Of a stretch of DNA of 64,000 nucleotides, positions 47,042 through 59,429 are shown piece by piece (positions within the stretch are counted from its first letter, which is position 1; each line of letters begins with the position of its first letter). This DNA comes from Phorcus lineatus (lineage: Eukaryota; Mollusca; Gastropoda; Trochida; Trochidae). The stretch covers positions 25,926,622-25,990,621 of the forward strand of contig OV121093.1 of the NCBI GenBank assembly GCA_921293015.1, read 5' to 3'. A model generated the notes under the pieces. The model was not told the DNA's origin, made no database searches, and saw only the letters and a program-made list of their open reading frames with translations. Position numbers and translations under genes: made by a program.

Positions 47042-50000
47042 ATGATGAGGTTATCAGGCGAGGTTGTGTTCCTGGCTGTCTGGATGATCCGTGGTATGTA
47101 TAATATGTAAATGTAAAAAATAATACTTAACTCATTCTTTTTTAATCATTTACCTTAGAAACAATTTTCACAACAATAGCTGTCTTTAATGTTAATTTTT
47201 TTATTTTCTGTTATGTAGCATGTAGGAAACATAATATGTGTAACATTAACCACTCATTTACACCTGCTAGTTTCCTTGCGAACTCTCTTCTTCAGCACCT
47301 AATTCTAAGTGGAGAGGACTTATGAACTTAAAGCTCTTGCTATTTTCACATCAGCATTTTAGACAGATATTTTAATGATATGATTATCTAATCAAAAGTC
47401 CCAAATGTGCCCATAAACAATGTGAAAGTGTGGATAACCTTATAAATTCCAGCGGTTGACCATTGTGACGTCATTTCATTGAATAAGCAAGCCCGTTTAA
47501 AAGATGCTCGTTTTTTTAAATATTTCATTTAATGTTAAAAGTGATTGTATGAGAGAAGAAAATCTAGAATATGGAAATGACACGTTATGGTTTTAGCAAG
47601 GGACGAATATAAAGAGATTAGAACATAAAATCTTAATTCGGACTTAACATTATGTACCATTTTGCATTGATTTTGGGTACTCGTTGTCTTTAACAATAAA
47701 GACGTGAAGGAGTTTGTTATTGGATTGTCGGTAAAGCACAGTGAACTACTTATCAATAGTGAATTAATCATTATTATTACTTAAATATAAACCTTGTAAG
47801 CCATAATTGTTACTAGTACATTTAAAGGGTGCTAAATACGATATTAGAACTTATGTTGTTAACGTCTTATAGGCTATTAAATTTTTAAATCACTGTATAC
47901 CAATCTTCTGTTGTTATTGTTACTTCAACTTCCTGTTTCGCTGATTTTCACCACTTCCATACACTTCAGTATGATTCTTTGGATTTATTTGACTTTTCCA
48001 AAATATTATTCAATTTCAACAGTATTAACTATACTAGGAGAGTATATAGATATATATATATATATATATATATATTGACCACAATTATCACAAAGTGTAT
48101 TCAATACTTCATGATATACAATCATGAATACAATTCATGATATTTTAAGTTAACCAATGATCTTCGTTATCTCGTAATGTAGCTAAGATGTTGTACCGAC
48201 AAATTCTTTCATTTGTGTTTTTTCTGTACCGTATGTTTTGATTCAATTTTTTTTGAGTAACTCTTAATGAATGTCCTTCATGAACAGACAATAGATGTTA
48301 CAGACACTTGTCACTCGCTCCTGTGCAACATATTAACAGATTGAAACACTCGCCTGTTTCTCTCTGTAGAAAGTTGAGACTAGACCAAGAAAGTCAGTCG
48401 TGAAACTTTGCCGCTTCACTAAAGATAATTAAAACTGGCTGTGTTTTTATACGTTTTAAAGTCAGTGGACTCACCACAGTTAGTCTGTTTAACCTTAACA
48501 ACAACAACTGAATGTTGAATAATGCTGTAAAAGTGTTTGAACTGACACTGACATTTTGTCTTATCTTTACACTTCTATATCCATTGGTCCTTATGCAATG
48601 TGACATAATTATCAAATCGTTGTTAGATTTAGTGAAACTAGTAGACCTAAGAAATGGGGCTGGTTTATATGAAGTATATCATGAGCTCATCACATCAGTT
48701 TCAGGATCCCAACCTTGTCCAGAGAACTGTAAGCTGTTGAATGATTCAACCCTCCCCACATGTGACCATACCACACTGGACTGCTCTGAAGGGTGTTCAG
48801 TTGGTTACTATGGCAACAAATGCAACATGAGGTGTGATGTTAACTGTCAGCGGGGAATATGTCAACATCGTGATGGTTCCTGCAACTGTTTACGAGGATA
48901 CATTTTCAAGAAAGGCTCTTGTGAAGAAGATGCAGGTAATTATACTATCAGAAATGGGACTGGGTGTTTAAGACATATCAGCCAATATGTTTAAGAGATA
49001 CACTACTCTGAAATAGAAAATCATCTAACTGATAAATTTAGATTTGCTTGATGTTTGTACATAAACATACACGTGCGTAATCAAGAATGTTTCCTTGGTG
49101 TTTGTATGCATACATCCACATGTATGATTTAAGATATTTGCTTGAAGTTTGTATGTATACATGCATATGCATGCTTAAAAATGTTTTATTGATGTTTGTA
49201 CATGAATATACAAATGCATGCTTAAAGATGTTTCTTGATGTTTTACATATACATACACATGCATGCTTTAATATGTTTCCTTGATGTTTGTATGTGTACA
49301 TACACATGCCAGCCTTAAAATGTTTGCTTAATGGTTGTATGAATGCATACACATGCTTTTGAATATATCACATTGCATCAGATTACCCGCAAAATAGATA
49401 AGAACCATTGGTCTTTAAAGCGTTCCTTTTTCTTTGAAGAAACCTGTGACAATATTGGACAAACGGTCATGAGATAAACGTTGGATCAGTAATTTATTTT
49501 GGTGTTATCTTCTTATTTATACTATTTTCGATTCTTCAGCTACTTGATATAATCTGAAAATTACCCAAACTAAGAATAAGGATATTGAAAAATGAAAGGC
49601 TTTGAGAAAAAGGACAGGGCGCACATTCAAATGGGAAGGGCTTTGTCTCATGCGTAATACGCCTCAAAGAACCATTGGTAAACGCCAGACGCTATCTCTT
49701 TAAAGCGTTCCTTTTTCTTTGTAAAACATGTGACAATATTGGATTCTGTTGTAAAAGGTGTTTTTGATTGTCAACAGGTGTGAAATGTAAATCCAATGAT
49801 CATTGTTTGCGCAACATATGTCTATCGGATGGCAGACGGGATTGTTTAGAAGGCTGCAAACCTGGGTGGTTTGGAAAGTTTTGTGACCAACCTTGCCATT
49901 CTCATTGTTTCTGTGAGCAAGAGTTTGGGAACTGTTCCAGTTGCGCAGAAGGTTGGTATGGAGCAGATTGTAATTCTAGCTGCAGCATAGGCTGTAGTGG

Positions 50001-51637
50001 CAAGAGGTGTAACAAGAGCCGGACTTGTGTCGATGGCTGCACAACTGGATTGTACGGAGACACATGTGATCTGAAGTGTTCTCCTCACTGTATGTCTGGA
50101 TGTGAGCAGCTGTCAGGAGAGTGTGTCCAGTGTGAATCTGGTCGGTATGGTCCAACCTGTCAGTCCGAGTGTAGTGCTGGATGTGCAGGGAACAACAAAG
50201 ACTGTGATAGAAACGGATCTTGCATCACAGGGTGTATACAGGGCTACCATGGACAAAAGTGTGAGTTAAAGTGCTCCCGGCGATGTAATGATGGTTTGTG
50301 TGATAGCAGTACAGGAGAATGTACCAAGGGTTGTGAGAGCGGGTACTTTGGACTTTTCTGTAACCTGACATGTGAGGACTGTGAAGGTGGAGACTGTGAC
50401 TCGAACACTGGGGAATGTAAAGGTAACCAATTTCCATTCTCAGTCATGTTGCGAAGATGTCACATGTGACATGGTCACATGGAATATGGATTGATATGTA
50501 AATATCTTGTGTTGATTTATAGTTTCATCAACATTGTGCACATCTTTTCTTTTTACATGAAATAATAAAGATGTACATACAGTTCCAGGAAAATGGATGA
50601 CGTTCATCATAGGAGGAGGCGTGCTAATCATTTTCGGTGTGCTTGGTGTCTTCATAGCCTGCTGCTTGAAACGGTCAGTATGTAAAACTACAACACATGC
50701 AATGATATATTTTGGTAAAAATGAATGTGTATAGTTCTTTTCTGAACAAATGGACTTTTCCTCTTTCAGAATGCGGGAAATAGTGAAAGATGGCGTAGAT
50801 ACAATAGGTCGGAACACTGCAGTACAGCTTGTCCAAAGCCATGGAAATTCGCTACGGTCGGTAGAAATAGGTAACACTGAATACAACACGTTTGGATCTA
50901 GCTCTGAAGACCCGTACAACCACCTGTTCACCATCAAACCACCAGAGGCTACCTTCTCCCTAGCTTCAGATGACCTCGAAACATCTTCTGGCTACTGCGC
51001 TGTGCTCCCCTTGTTCCGTGGCCCATCAGATCAGGGAATAGAAATGAGTGGTGACGGGAGTGGTGAAGGGATTGGTGACTTGAGTGATGAAGGGAGTGGT
51101 GGTGGGATGGATGAAGGGAGTGGTGTTGGGATTGATAAATGTAGTGGGAGTGGTAGTGGGAATGATGAAGCGAGTGGTAGTGGGAGTGGTGGTGGGATTG
51201 ATGGTGAGATTGATGAAGGGAGAGGTGGTGGGAGTAGTGAAGGAGTTAAAAGCGCTAGAAGCTCATTCTCACGATACGATGTCAATGTGCATGATCTCGA
51301 GCAAACAGATATGGAAGAAGCAAGATATGCTATGGAAAATGATCATATTCAAGAACAAAGCGAGACGGTGGCCTTAGATCCTCTTGAAGAGGACACAACA
51401 AAACTAATCCAGATGTCTGAATTTCAATCCGATGAAGAAGATGCATGCTATGGCATCAAAATAGAGGGAGAAGATTCGACTATTGGGAGAGGTAAATCGA
51501 CACACGGTTTTCCTAGTCGGGCTGAAGGTGAAGAGGAAGGGGAGGAGGTTGACCCGGCAGAAGTAACAGATGGTAACATCGGCTCCAATGTTAGCCCTGA
51601 GAATCAGGTGGTCGTGCGATTTGATACCGTTATCTGA
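47042..51637 (+). CDS. Gene D: EGF-repeat receptor with long Gly/Ser and acidic tail
   Basis: Five exons join in phase: 47042-47093, 48705-48935, 49778-50422, 50589-50673 and 50770-51637, for 626 residues. The signal peptide (MMRLSGEVVFLAVWMIRG) differs from B and C. Exons 2 and 3 are the same EGF-like modules as in gene C. The membrane helix spans about residues 314-335 and ends ACCLKR. The tail (338-626) is unrelated to gene C's. It holds SGYCAV (Y413), which fits the ITIM pattern, a SGSG/GGG-rich stretch (about 429-497), acidic blocks (EGEEEGEEVDPAEV), and a C-terminal DTVI that fits a class I PDZ ligand. A second ATG at 47045 could also be used. Signalling role is inferred. Confidence 0.85.
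47094..48704 (+). other. Gene D intron 1
   Basis: Holds a (TA)n run at about 48050-48075 and, from about 48561, the block shared with gene C. No gene seen. Confidence 0.55.
48705..48935 (+). CDS. Gene D exon 2: EGF-like module
   Basis: 231 bases, phase 1-1, two bases different from gene C exon 2. The near-identity covers about 48561-49125, exon plus flanks, while exon 1 and the tail differ. Confidence 0.88.
49043..49360. repeat. 47-base minisatellite in gene D intron 2
   Basis: About seven diverged copies of the same unit as in genes B and C, at the same place relative to exon 2. A minus-strand frame of 104 codons is a by-product. Confidence 0.82.
49778..50422 (+). CDS. Gene D exon 3: six EGF-like repeats
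   Basis: 645 bases, phase 1-1, donor AAAG|GTAACC. Repeat cores are CKPGWFGKFC, CAEGWYGADC, CTTGLYGDTC, CESGRYGPTC, CIQGYHGQKC and CESGYFGLFC. All repeat cysteines are kept. Confidence 0.88.
50770..51637 (+). CDS. Gene D exon 5: cytoplasmic tail
   Basis: Acceptor cctctttcag; codon CG|A links it to the membrane exon. The tail starts RMREIVKDGVDTIGRN, with tyrosines in GNTEYNTF, EDPYNHL, SSGYCAVL, FSRYDVNV, EARYAMEN and ACYGIKI. A repetitive stretch coding Gly/Ser/Asp/Glu occupies 51040-51245, with units like 'gggagtggtgatgaa', and may be length-variable. Stop TGA at 51635-51637. Confidence 0.85.
51040..51245 (+). repeat. Coding GGGAGTGGT-type repeat in gene D tail
   Basis: Imperfect units of 'gggagtggt' and 'gatgaa', in frame, giving GSG, GGG and DEG phrases. 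The mirror frame on the minus strand gives a proline-rich artefact. Confidence 0.8.
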
Positions 51638-51982
51638 TAGAAGTACCAATACATGTCAAGTAAGAGCTTAGAAACCAAAATACAATTATTACACTAAACG
51701 CATTAGTTGTACATACGGCTCGTCAGTTAAACATTAGTGCTCATCCTTTCCTGAATTATGATGGAAAGATGTTTGTACTTGTAAATTTGTATTTGAATTT
51801 ATCTTTTTCTTTAGTGTATTATGGTGATTGGTTCGGATTCAGGTTATCGTGACAGATCACCTGAAAAGTGTATTTTTTTGTAATAATATGTTTGAAATGA
51901 ATTATTGTCACTTTGAATTATTAATTCTATGTAAAAAGTTCTATGAATTTATGCTCATCCATCTCAACGTTGGGATTGAATC

Positions 51983-51988
51983 AATAAA
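51983..51988 (+). terminator. Likely gene D polyadenylation signal
   Basis: AATAAA 346 bases after the stop, the first canonical signal downstream. If used, the orphan exon at 53466 lies outside this transcript form. Confidence 0.5.
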
Positions 51989-52490
51989 AACCTTGAAATT
52001 ATAATGCTGAATACCTGCAAGATTACGCAGTGCCCACATATCTCTGACATGACCTCTGACCTCTGTTGGCTTACTACCACTTGTAGTAACATATGCATCT
52101 GACTTTAAATTTGATCCTTGTAAGAAATCGAAACTAATTTAAACATTTCCCAGGATTATATGGGCTACGAACTCTGACCAGGACTGATATCTGACATGAA
52201 ACAACTAGACGTTTTGAGTGTTGAGTATTCCTTTGATATGTAAATGACTTTAAGTGAATCAATATATGTGTTAACAGATCAAGAATTGAAATGTCTTTGA
52301 AAATTTTAACTTTTATTCGCCATATTACTCTAGCAAAACTAAAGAGTTCTTGAACCTGGAAAACGATACCCAATTCTGAGTATGTAAATGTTGTCGTACT
52401 AATCATCTTAAAATACCATTACTTAAATGAGTTCGGTGAATACTTTTTAGCAATTATTTAGATATGAGAAAATTGTTTTAGTACAATTTC

Positions 52491-53097
52491 TACAGCTGCA
52501 TACCAAAAGTTTGTTCACTTGATACTGTTTCTTAGTGAAAATATCATGTCATTTAGGTTTAGTTTGAACAATCAAAATAACTTGAACAGAACGGAAAAAG
52601 AATTCCCCACTGTCCCCTTTAATTTATTTTGGCATAGTCCAGTCTCTCGTGCAAAAACATTAAAATTTTGGCATGAGAAAATAGACAAAGGGGTTAATTT
52701 TCAAAACTATAATTTCCTTAAATTTCGATTTGAATAATCCATTTCAACACTCTGAGAAAAGAATAAGCATATTGACTAAATAATCACTAAATGCAAACGA
52801 ACAAACATGACTTGTGTCAAAATCTGATGATCACCTATAAAGGTTTCCGTAGAGAAATTTAAATTAGTAGTAACTCAATTTTGACTTTACTTTAAGTAAA
52901 ACTGTTACGGTTTACTGTTAGATATGATATATAATTGCGTTAATTGTTAAAGTTTCCTCACTTCTGTATCTTAATTTTAACATGATCCGTTCCGTTTTTT
53001 TCTCTCTACTACAATGCCTCAAAAACATCCAAAATTACATGATATTTGCACTAAAATACGCAGGTATGTAAAACATACTTTTGGTATGCAGCTGTAT
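52491..53097. mobile_element. MITE with 20-base perfect terminal inverted repeats
   Basis: tacagctgcataccaaaagt at 52491-52510 is the exact reverse complement of acttttggtatgcagctgta at about 53077-53096. The element is about 600 bases without a transposase. The outer TA on each side may be the target duplication. A related insertion is at 39408, and a lone end-like match (tacagctgcataccgaaa) is at 58512. Confidence 0.75.
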
Positions 53098-53465
53098 GTA
53101 TTGTCAATGATAGTTGTAATTAAAAAGTATGTGGAATAAATGTTTTCTTGGTGAACGTAGCTTCTACAAGTATGTTCACAGAACCATTCCTTACTATTAC
53201 AACATTCTACATTAAGTTCCCGTTCCTGCGGCAGGTGAGGTGAGTGGGATAAGCACACCTCTGTACCACCCACAGGGTATGTGTATTAAGTGTATATGTG
53301 TATTTAATGTCAAATTATAGCATTCAATCATAACGATGTGGACGTAATGGACTATCGTCCTATTTTATATATAATACTGTAAATAGTATAATCATGTAAT
53401 GCGTGATGATGTCATAAATATTGTGTCATATCCATATGTATTATCATGACATCATGCATGTGCAG

Positions 53466-53568
53466 GAGACGCCGCGCCTACGACGACGTACCAGAGATTG
53501 TGAACCCTGAGGAGCTATTCGAAGGGTCCGAGGATTTCCCCACTCTCGGGTTTCGCAATCTCCGGTAG
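53466..53568 (+). CDS. Orphan cytoplasmic-tail exon, possible alternative tail of gene D
   Basis: A GC-rich island in AT-rich DNA, after acceptor catgtgcag. It is open as RRRAYDDVPEIVNPEEL then FEGSEDFPTLGFRNLR and stops with TAG at 53566-53568. Its entry phase (one base completing a codon) matches the CG| end of the gene D membrane exon; the join would read CCLKRRRRAYDDV, a normal stop-transfer followed by a short acidic tail with one YDDV motif. Alternatively CG|GTAGGT at 53564/53565 is a donor, making a 99-base phase 2-2 cassette exon. It may also be left from a lost gene copy. Confidence 0.5.
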
Positions 53569-55930
53569 GTTTGTGGGTTTGTCATACTTATCAACCGTAA
53601 AAGACTAGTTATGGTTAAAACCAATAAGGAACATCGATACTAATAGGCCATTGGCAGTATTGGCACCCTTACATCATGTAATCAAAGACTATGAGATTTT
53701 CACGGAGAGCTCGTGCATTCCACGAATCGGCGCCCCTCAGTAGCGTTATATCGAGACATAAAATATGTGACTGTAAATCGAGTAGTTTAGCTAGTTTCAG
53801 TATCGAAACCGTGACAGCGCGGAAAAGTGTTCAGATTATTGAGAAAGGAGTTGCGAGTAGAATCCTGCCATTTCAAATGTGAAATATTTGTATAATTTCG
53901 ATAATATTTGTTTGATAGGAGTGAGTTAATAATTTGTAAGCCGGTCAAAAATTGTAACAGTAATGATATCGTTTCACACACAAAATATCGAATGAACGAT
54001 TAGGGTGCTTACAATTTAAATCCTTGGGTCTTGCAAGTCACACCCTGGGGATTTACTAGTCACATCCAGGGTAAAAGAGATAAAACAAAGTGTTATGATT
54101 TTGAAAAGGCTGCTTGAAATTTAGCTTTATACATGAGGTAGGTTGATAAGATCTCCCATCAACCAAATATATGGTATGAGCAGCGTTATGTCATGTTATT
54201 TTTGTCATGAGTCATTTTGGTTTTATGAGTAAGTATTATCTTATGTATTGAACTTTTTTGTTGTCTATCGATGTGTATATTACCTATTTTGTGTGATGTA
54301 TGTTATTTCATTTGTTGTTACAAGGCGCCGATCACAACTGAATATTACCTTCCCCAATCCATTGAAATAAATGTTGTCGCACCAAACGGTGTGCGTTGTC
54401 ATTTGTTGACTCATGTTGACTCTGCTCAATACGAATGAACATTTACATCTGAGATAGGTACGATGAGTGACCCAAAAGCCGAAATAAAAATATTTCCTAA
54501 ACGAAGAACATTTCAATTGGGTGTGAGTTGAACGAAAATCAATCATTAGACTTCATTCTCTGTTCTCGACCGAAAACAGACCTCCGTGGCCACAAATTTG
54601 AGACCGACAAGACCGTCACCACGGAAGTGGAGGTTTTAGGTTCGCATCGCATGAAGGGGTTTTCATATGGGTTGAAAATGCTCAACAAAATCTTTGACTA
54701 AATATATTACGATCGGGGAAGAATTTGTAAAAAAAACTTCGTAGATGTTTACAAAATAATTCCATGTTTACGGTCAGTCCAAAAGCTTGTCTTCGTCGTG
54801 GCAACTTCAAAGATATGATATAACTGAGAATGTACTTTTTTTAATATGTAAAAAGAGAACTTCAAAGATATTTATGATTTGTGCCAATTCAGCTGTAGTA
54901 AAATGATAGTCATAGAGAGTTGTCGATTGCATTAACATACTTATACCACTTCGGTAATTATATCCGGATGCTAAACGTTTCGCTTTCAAATGATTGCTTT
55001 TCAGCTAATTGACATTCACAATCGATGTCAATATTTCAAAGTTATCGCTGTGACTGCAGGTTTCATTGTCCGCGTTTTCAATTACAGTAGTTTCGTAAAT
55101 TTTATATTCGATCGTAGGTCATGCCGACCTTTCTCTTTACGCGAAGATAATTTGAAACACTCGGGACTCGAGGGCTTAGGAATAAGGAATAAGATATGAT
55201 CAAATGGCATTAGTATATTCAATGTTAAAAGGGCACGGAGTATGTTGTTTGGGTCAAATATGTCAAACTTTAAATTGGTGTTAATGTATCGAGAACTACT
55301 TCTTGAATCGGAAAATTACCATTTTAATGCTTATCAGTTCAGGATAGTGAGAAAAAAGCAGCTTAAAATTGTAATTGGTGATCGAAAACAGTGACGCGCA
55401 CCAATGACTAAAACGTAATTTTGGAAACTTATCTACAGCACCCACAACGACAAATATGGTATGGTAGTGTTAAGCATATCACATAAGTAGAATACAAGCA
55501 AATGGGACGTAGAATTTCAACATCGAAATCTTTATGTAGCCTTTTGTCGATAATTATTGAAAATAAGTAATTATCATAATTTTGGCATTTAAATGATGAA
55601 AATGCAATTATTTCGACATGACTTGAGATGGACGAAGGGCACATGGTATAATGGTTACTAATTAAGCGACATACACAATTCTGAAACATATGCTGTGTCA
55701 CTTTAATATAAAAAGTGTAACAACGGATACCTGAAACGACAAGGAAATATCGTGATAATATGTTTGATATGCGTTGTATTCGTATAGAATTCATATTTTA
55801 ATAACACTCGTAGGGCTTTGAAAGTAGACGTTGACTAATAAGTTGTATGGGGGTGTTAGTATGTTTTTTTCTTAAAACACGATAAATAGTGTCAAAAGTA
55901 ATACAATGCGAAATTGGCTTCCACACATCG
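53569..55930. other. Non-coding stretch
   Basis: No supported gene. A loose inverted repeat around 54570-54640 (cctccgtggccac / caccacggaagtggagg) is the only local structure noticed. Confidence 0.4.
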
Positions 55931-56137
55931 TGAGGTGAGGCGAGTCGGTGTTTAACGCGGCTCTCAGAGTATTCAACTTATATCGCGGCTGCTAGTATTA
56001 CAGCAGGGAGAAAGCCCACAACACCATTGTGGCAATGGATTGTCATGAAACCTGCGAGCATCGACTGGAACTAGCGAACCATGGTTGGTACTGCGCTGAA
56101 ATTTAGTGTAGCATTGCACCCAAACCTTACTGCGTGT
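55931..56137 (+). repeat. SINE-like dispersed repeat (copy 2)
   Basis: Begins tgaggtgaggcgagtcggtg with tttaacgc following, and ends at caaaccttactgcgtg. It is the reverse complement partner of 14735-14938, with scattered differences. Confidence 0.65.
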
Positions 56138-58669
56138 CACACATCATGACATAAGTTTCAAGTAGCATAGGAAACCATACGGATGTCCCTCCCTATTGTC
56201 AACAATCACAGAAACCAGCTCCATAGGACCGGAAATGATACTTATCTCTTGAAGAATCGCATCTTTTAGATGTTTATTGACATGTTTCTCCAATAGGACC
56301 TTGCATCTTTTGATAAAGAATCAGTGACGTAAAAATTCATCTGAAAACACGGAAAATGACAATTTCTCACACAACAACAATATTTTCTAAAATTCGATTT
56401 TTTGTATAACTTTATCAGAGAACAAATTTCGTTATGAAATAACTATACAGCGTCGTTAAATAGATGTTCGAGGCGCAATTAAAAGGTTTCACAAATATTG
56501 TAAAGAGTTGGTTTAGAATGTCCGTTTTGATCTGAAGGGTTAAGATATATGCAGCATTTTTGCGAACGATTCCATTCAGGTTTCGAAGTAGATGACAGAT
56601 TTTGCAGGGGTTGTTAATAGAGAGCTCAGAGTAAATGTACGTTTCTAGTGAGGCGGAGAATTTGTAGAGATGATTTGGCTTGTGACACAGAGTATGTTTC
56701 ATAAATTTGTGTGTGGCCTTAATAAGAGCCTAAGTATCATATGACTTAAGTTGAGTTGAAATCGGCCATCTAAAGTTACATCTTTATCTCTGAAATGTCA
56801 ACCTGATGATATTTTCCTGCTTAGTAATAAATGAAAAACGGTCAAATAAGTGTATATCAGTCAAATTTATGCATTCAATTTACACGTATATTTCATTCAC
56901 ATCACAAGGTACTTCAAGTCTCGTACACATCACAATGAACTTCAAGTTTAGAACACATTACAAGGTACTTAAAACAATTAAAACATCACTGGGTACTTCA
57001 AATTTTTTACATATCAAAGGCACATACAAATTGTTACACATCACCGGTTCTTTAAGCTTTGTTCTTTCGTGTGAAATAGTGTCAATTTTTACAGATGAAA
57101 ATTTTTTGTTTATACATAAATCCATGAACATGTATATTTCGCTATCAAATTGCCTTGTCTTTTCTTCTGTTGTATTACAGTTACCCGGAAATATTAAAAT
57201 CATATAGCGTTATGTAACTTACATGTATGAAACTGAAAACTTAATCCAATTTTTTCCGCCTTATTCATGCAATCGTCTTCTTTAGAAGTCACAACCGCTT
57301 TGACGACAACGGTTTTTGATGTTTGTCGATTAGTTGAATATCTTAAATGCCACAATGAATATTATAAAATCTAACCGTGTTCATTGCCATTGTTCCGCAT
57401 TATAATAATGACCATACGCTTTGCTCTTAAAGGGGCATTAGCACGATATTTTAAAGATGTATTTCTAAAATTCCCCCCAGTAAACATTAGCTGAACAGAT
57501 CAACTAAGATCAACTTAAACGAAACTGCTTTGTGCATATATCGTTATCACCCGCAACATTAGAAAAGGCACCGTCCGTCCGTCTGTTGGTTACATATCGT
57601 GCCAGGTTCTTTGTACTTAATCAACTATTTCAGTTGAAATTTGTCAAGAATATCCAGACATATGTAATAACGTGTAAAACTGTTTTAAATCCTGTCCGGC
57701 TCATGACTTATAAACTGATCATCAAATGTTGATCAAATAAATGTAATTACTTACTACATAACTAGTTGTCATGATTAACCACTTTCGAAAATATTTTTGC
57801 CAATGTTTGTTTTTTTGGCAAAATATGGGGACTATGCTAGATACCGTTTCAGATCCTGCCTGGCTGAAAACTAAAATGGTCAATTATTGGACCAACAAAG
57901 AAAATACTCATCTATTTCCAAATTCAACCCTTGAGATGATTGACAATTATTCCTATTGATAAGTATTTTCTAACTTATACCATGATTTTATGTCATTTAA
58001 TTGCTTAATGCAACAACATAACAGATATGCTTCACCATGGCTTATAAGTGTTAAATGTTTATTCATTGAATAGGGATTGTCGTGTTCATTAATTTTGCAA
58101 TTAGTATGAATATGACAGTGGCTTATTTATACTTATTTTTTCAATTTATTTCCGGTACTTATTTATACAGTTCTTCCGTGTTTATCTGTTCAATATTTTC
58201 AAAAGAGACAGAGGGAAAAACAAACCACAAACAAACCCACAGGAGTTTAAACGGCTGTTTTGGTGGGAGAAACTTGTTTCGATTTTCTTTTAAACTATTT
58301 AGCTTTTTGTATTCCCTACAAGTTAAAAAGTAATTTAGAAATATTTTGGTACAACTATCGTTTTGAATTAGTCCGAATTTGTCCGTATTAAAATATGCAA
58401 AGATTTTTCTTTCAATTATTATATATAGCTAGTAAGTCATGAAAGTCTCCGTAAATTGTTCACACTATCGACTCGCTAGATCTCTAGACTCACGATAACT
58501 CGAATATTGTGTACAGCTGCATACCGAAATTATATATATATATAAACAGTTCATGCACTTCCACCTCTCAAGTCTTACATAGGGTCTTATAGTCTTATCT
58601 TCAGAGGATTAAAAGTCAACTGAAAGAACGTTAAACATTGAAAAATCTTATATAATCAGAATTTGCCCT
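56138..58669. other. Non-coding stretch, with a short tandem repeat at 56897-57065
   Basis: Apart from the tandem repeat annotated separately, I see only short unsupported frames. An AT microsatellite lies at about 58531-58546. Confidence 0.4.
56897..57065. repeat. Tandem repeat, unit about 30 bases
   Basis: Five to six diverged copies of 'cacatcacaaggtacttcaa' plus about ten bases ('gtttagaa' and variants). Confidence 0.65.
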
Positions 58670-59429
58670 TTATTTTACCATAGAATCACGTAATGGGTTA
58701 TTCCAATCCCTAAGATATTGTTCACTTTCTGCAGGTTTATATCCTGACACATCATACAGCATACCACATCTTCGGTCAATGACTTGAACATCCTTGAAAG
58801 GAATCGTCATTCGCCACTTGTTGAGTTGGTAGGTTTGGTTCGACCTCCCCAAACACACAAAACAGTCTGCGTCGTCCTCTGCACCCAGCTCATTGATATA
58901 TTCCTCAATTTCACTCGTGAAAGGAAGACCAACAAAGTCATAAATATCTTCAACAACTCTCTTCGTATGTAAGGTGATGTCATCATAGAAAACCAGTTTC
59001 ACTTTTTCTGGATAGGTTTTTAACAGCTGTTTTGTAACTAGGATATCATGGTAAATACTAGAACACAATTTTGAGGCGTGGTTTTCCAATGATCCCCCAA
59101 GTCTGTGTGCGCTAACGAGGGAGGGTCTGGGGTCTCTGACCAGATGGATGATCTTCAGAGCGGGGTCTTGGAGCATGTCATGGACCTCCTCCATTGTGAG
59201 ACGGATCGTCTTTATAACTGCAGCTTTCTTCTGCAAGCAAACCTGTTCGAAAATTTTCACACAATCATCTAATTTTGTGGAAGAGTTCGTCACACACTGC
59301 CAGTATGTCTGTGATGCTTTAGAAATCTCCCAGAATCCCGCAGTCATGATATTGATGCTTAACTTGGACATCTTGCAATGGAAGATATTTTCGATGATCT
59401 CTCTTCTGGCAAGGTTGACCTTTAATTTC
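58670..59429 (-). CDS. Carbohydrate sulfotransferase, 3' exon (partial)
   Basis: The exon starts after acceptor gaatattgcag and is open for 252 codons to the stop. It reads KLKVNLARREIIENIFHC through WNNPLRDSMVK. The 3'-phosphate-binding motif of PAPS-dependent sulfotransferases is clear: IIHLVRDPRPSLVSAHRL (residues 74-91 from the internal ATG at 59371), preceded by AVIKTIRL. The layout resembles the CHST1/CHST3-type Gal/GalNAc/GlcNAc 6-O-sulfotransferases, Golgi type II membrane enzymes that transfer sulfate from PAPS to glycans. The N-terminal half with the membrane anchor and 5'-phosphosulfate loop is on an upstream exon (above 59429) that I could not find, so it may be outside the window. 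Exact substrate unknown. Confidence 0.8.

Noticed and set aside
51031-51285. Proline-rich minus-strand frame
   Set aside because: Mirror of the GSG-coding repeat in the gene D tail.
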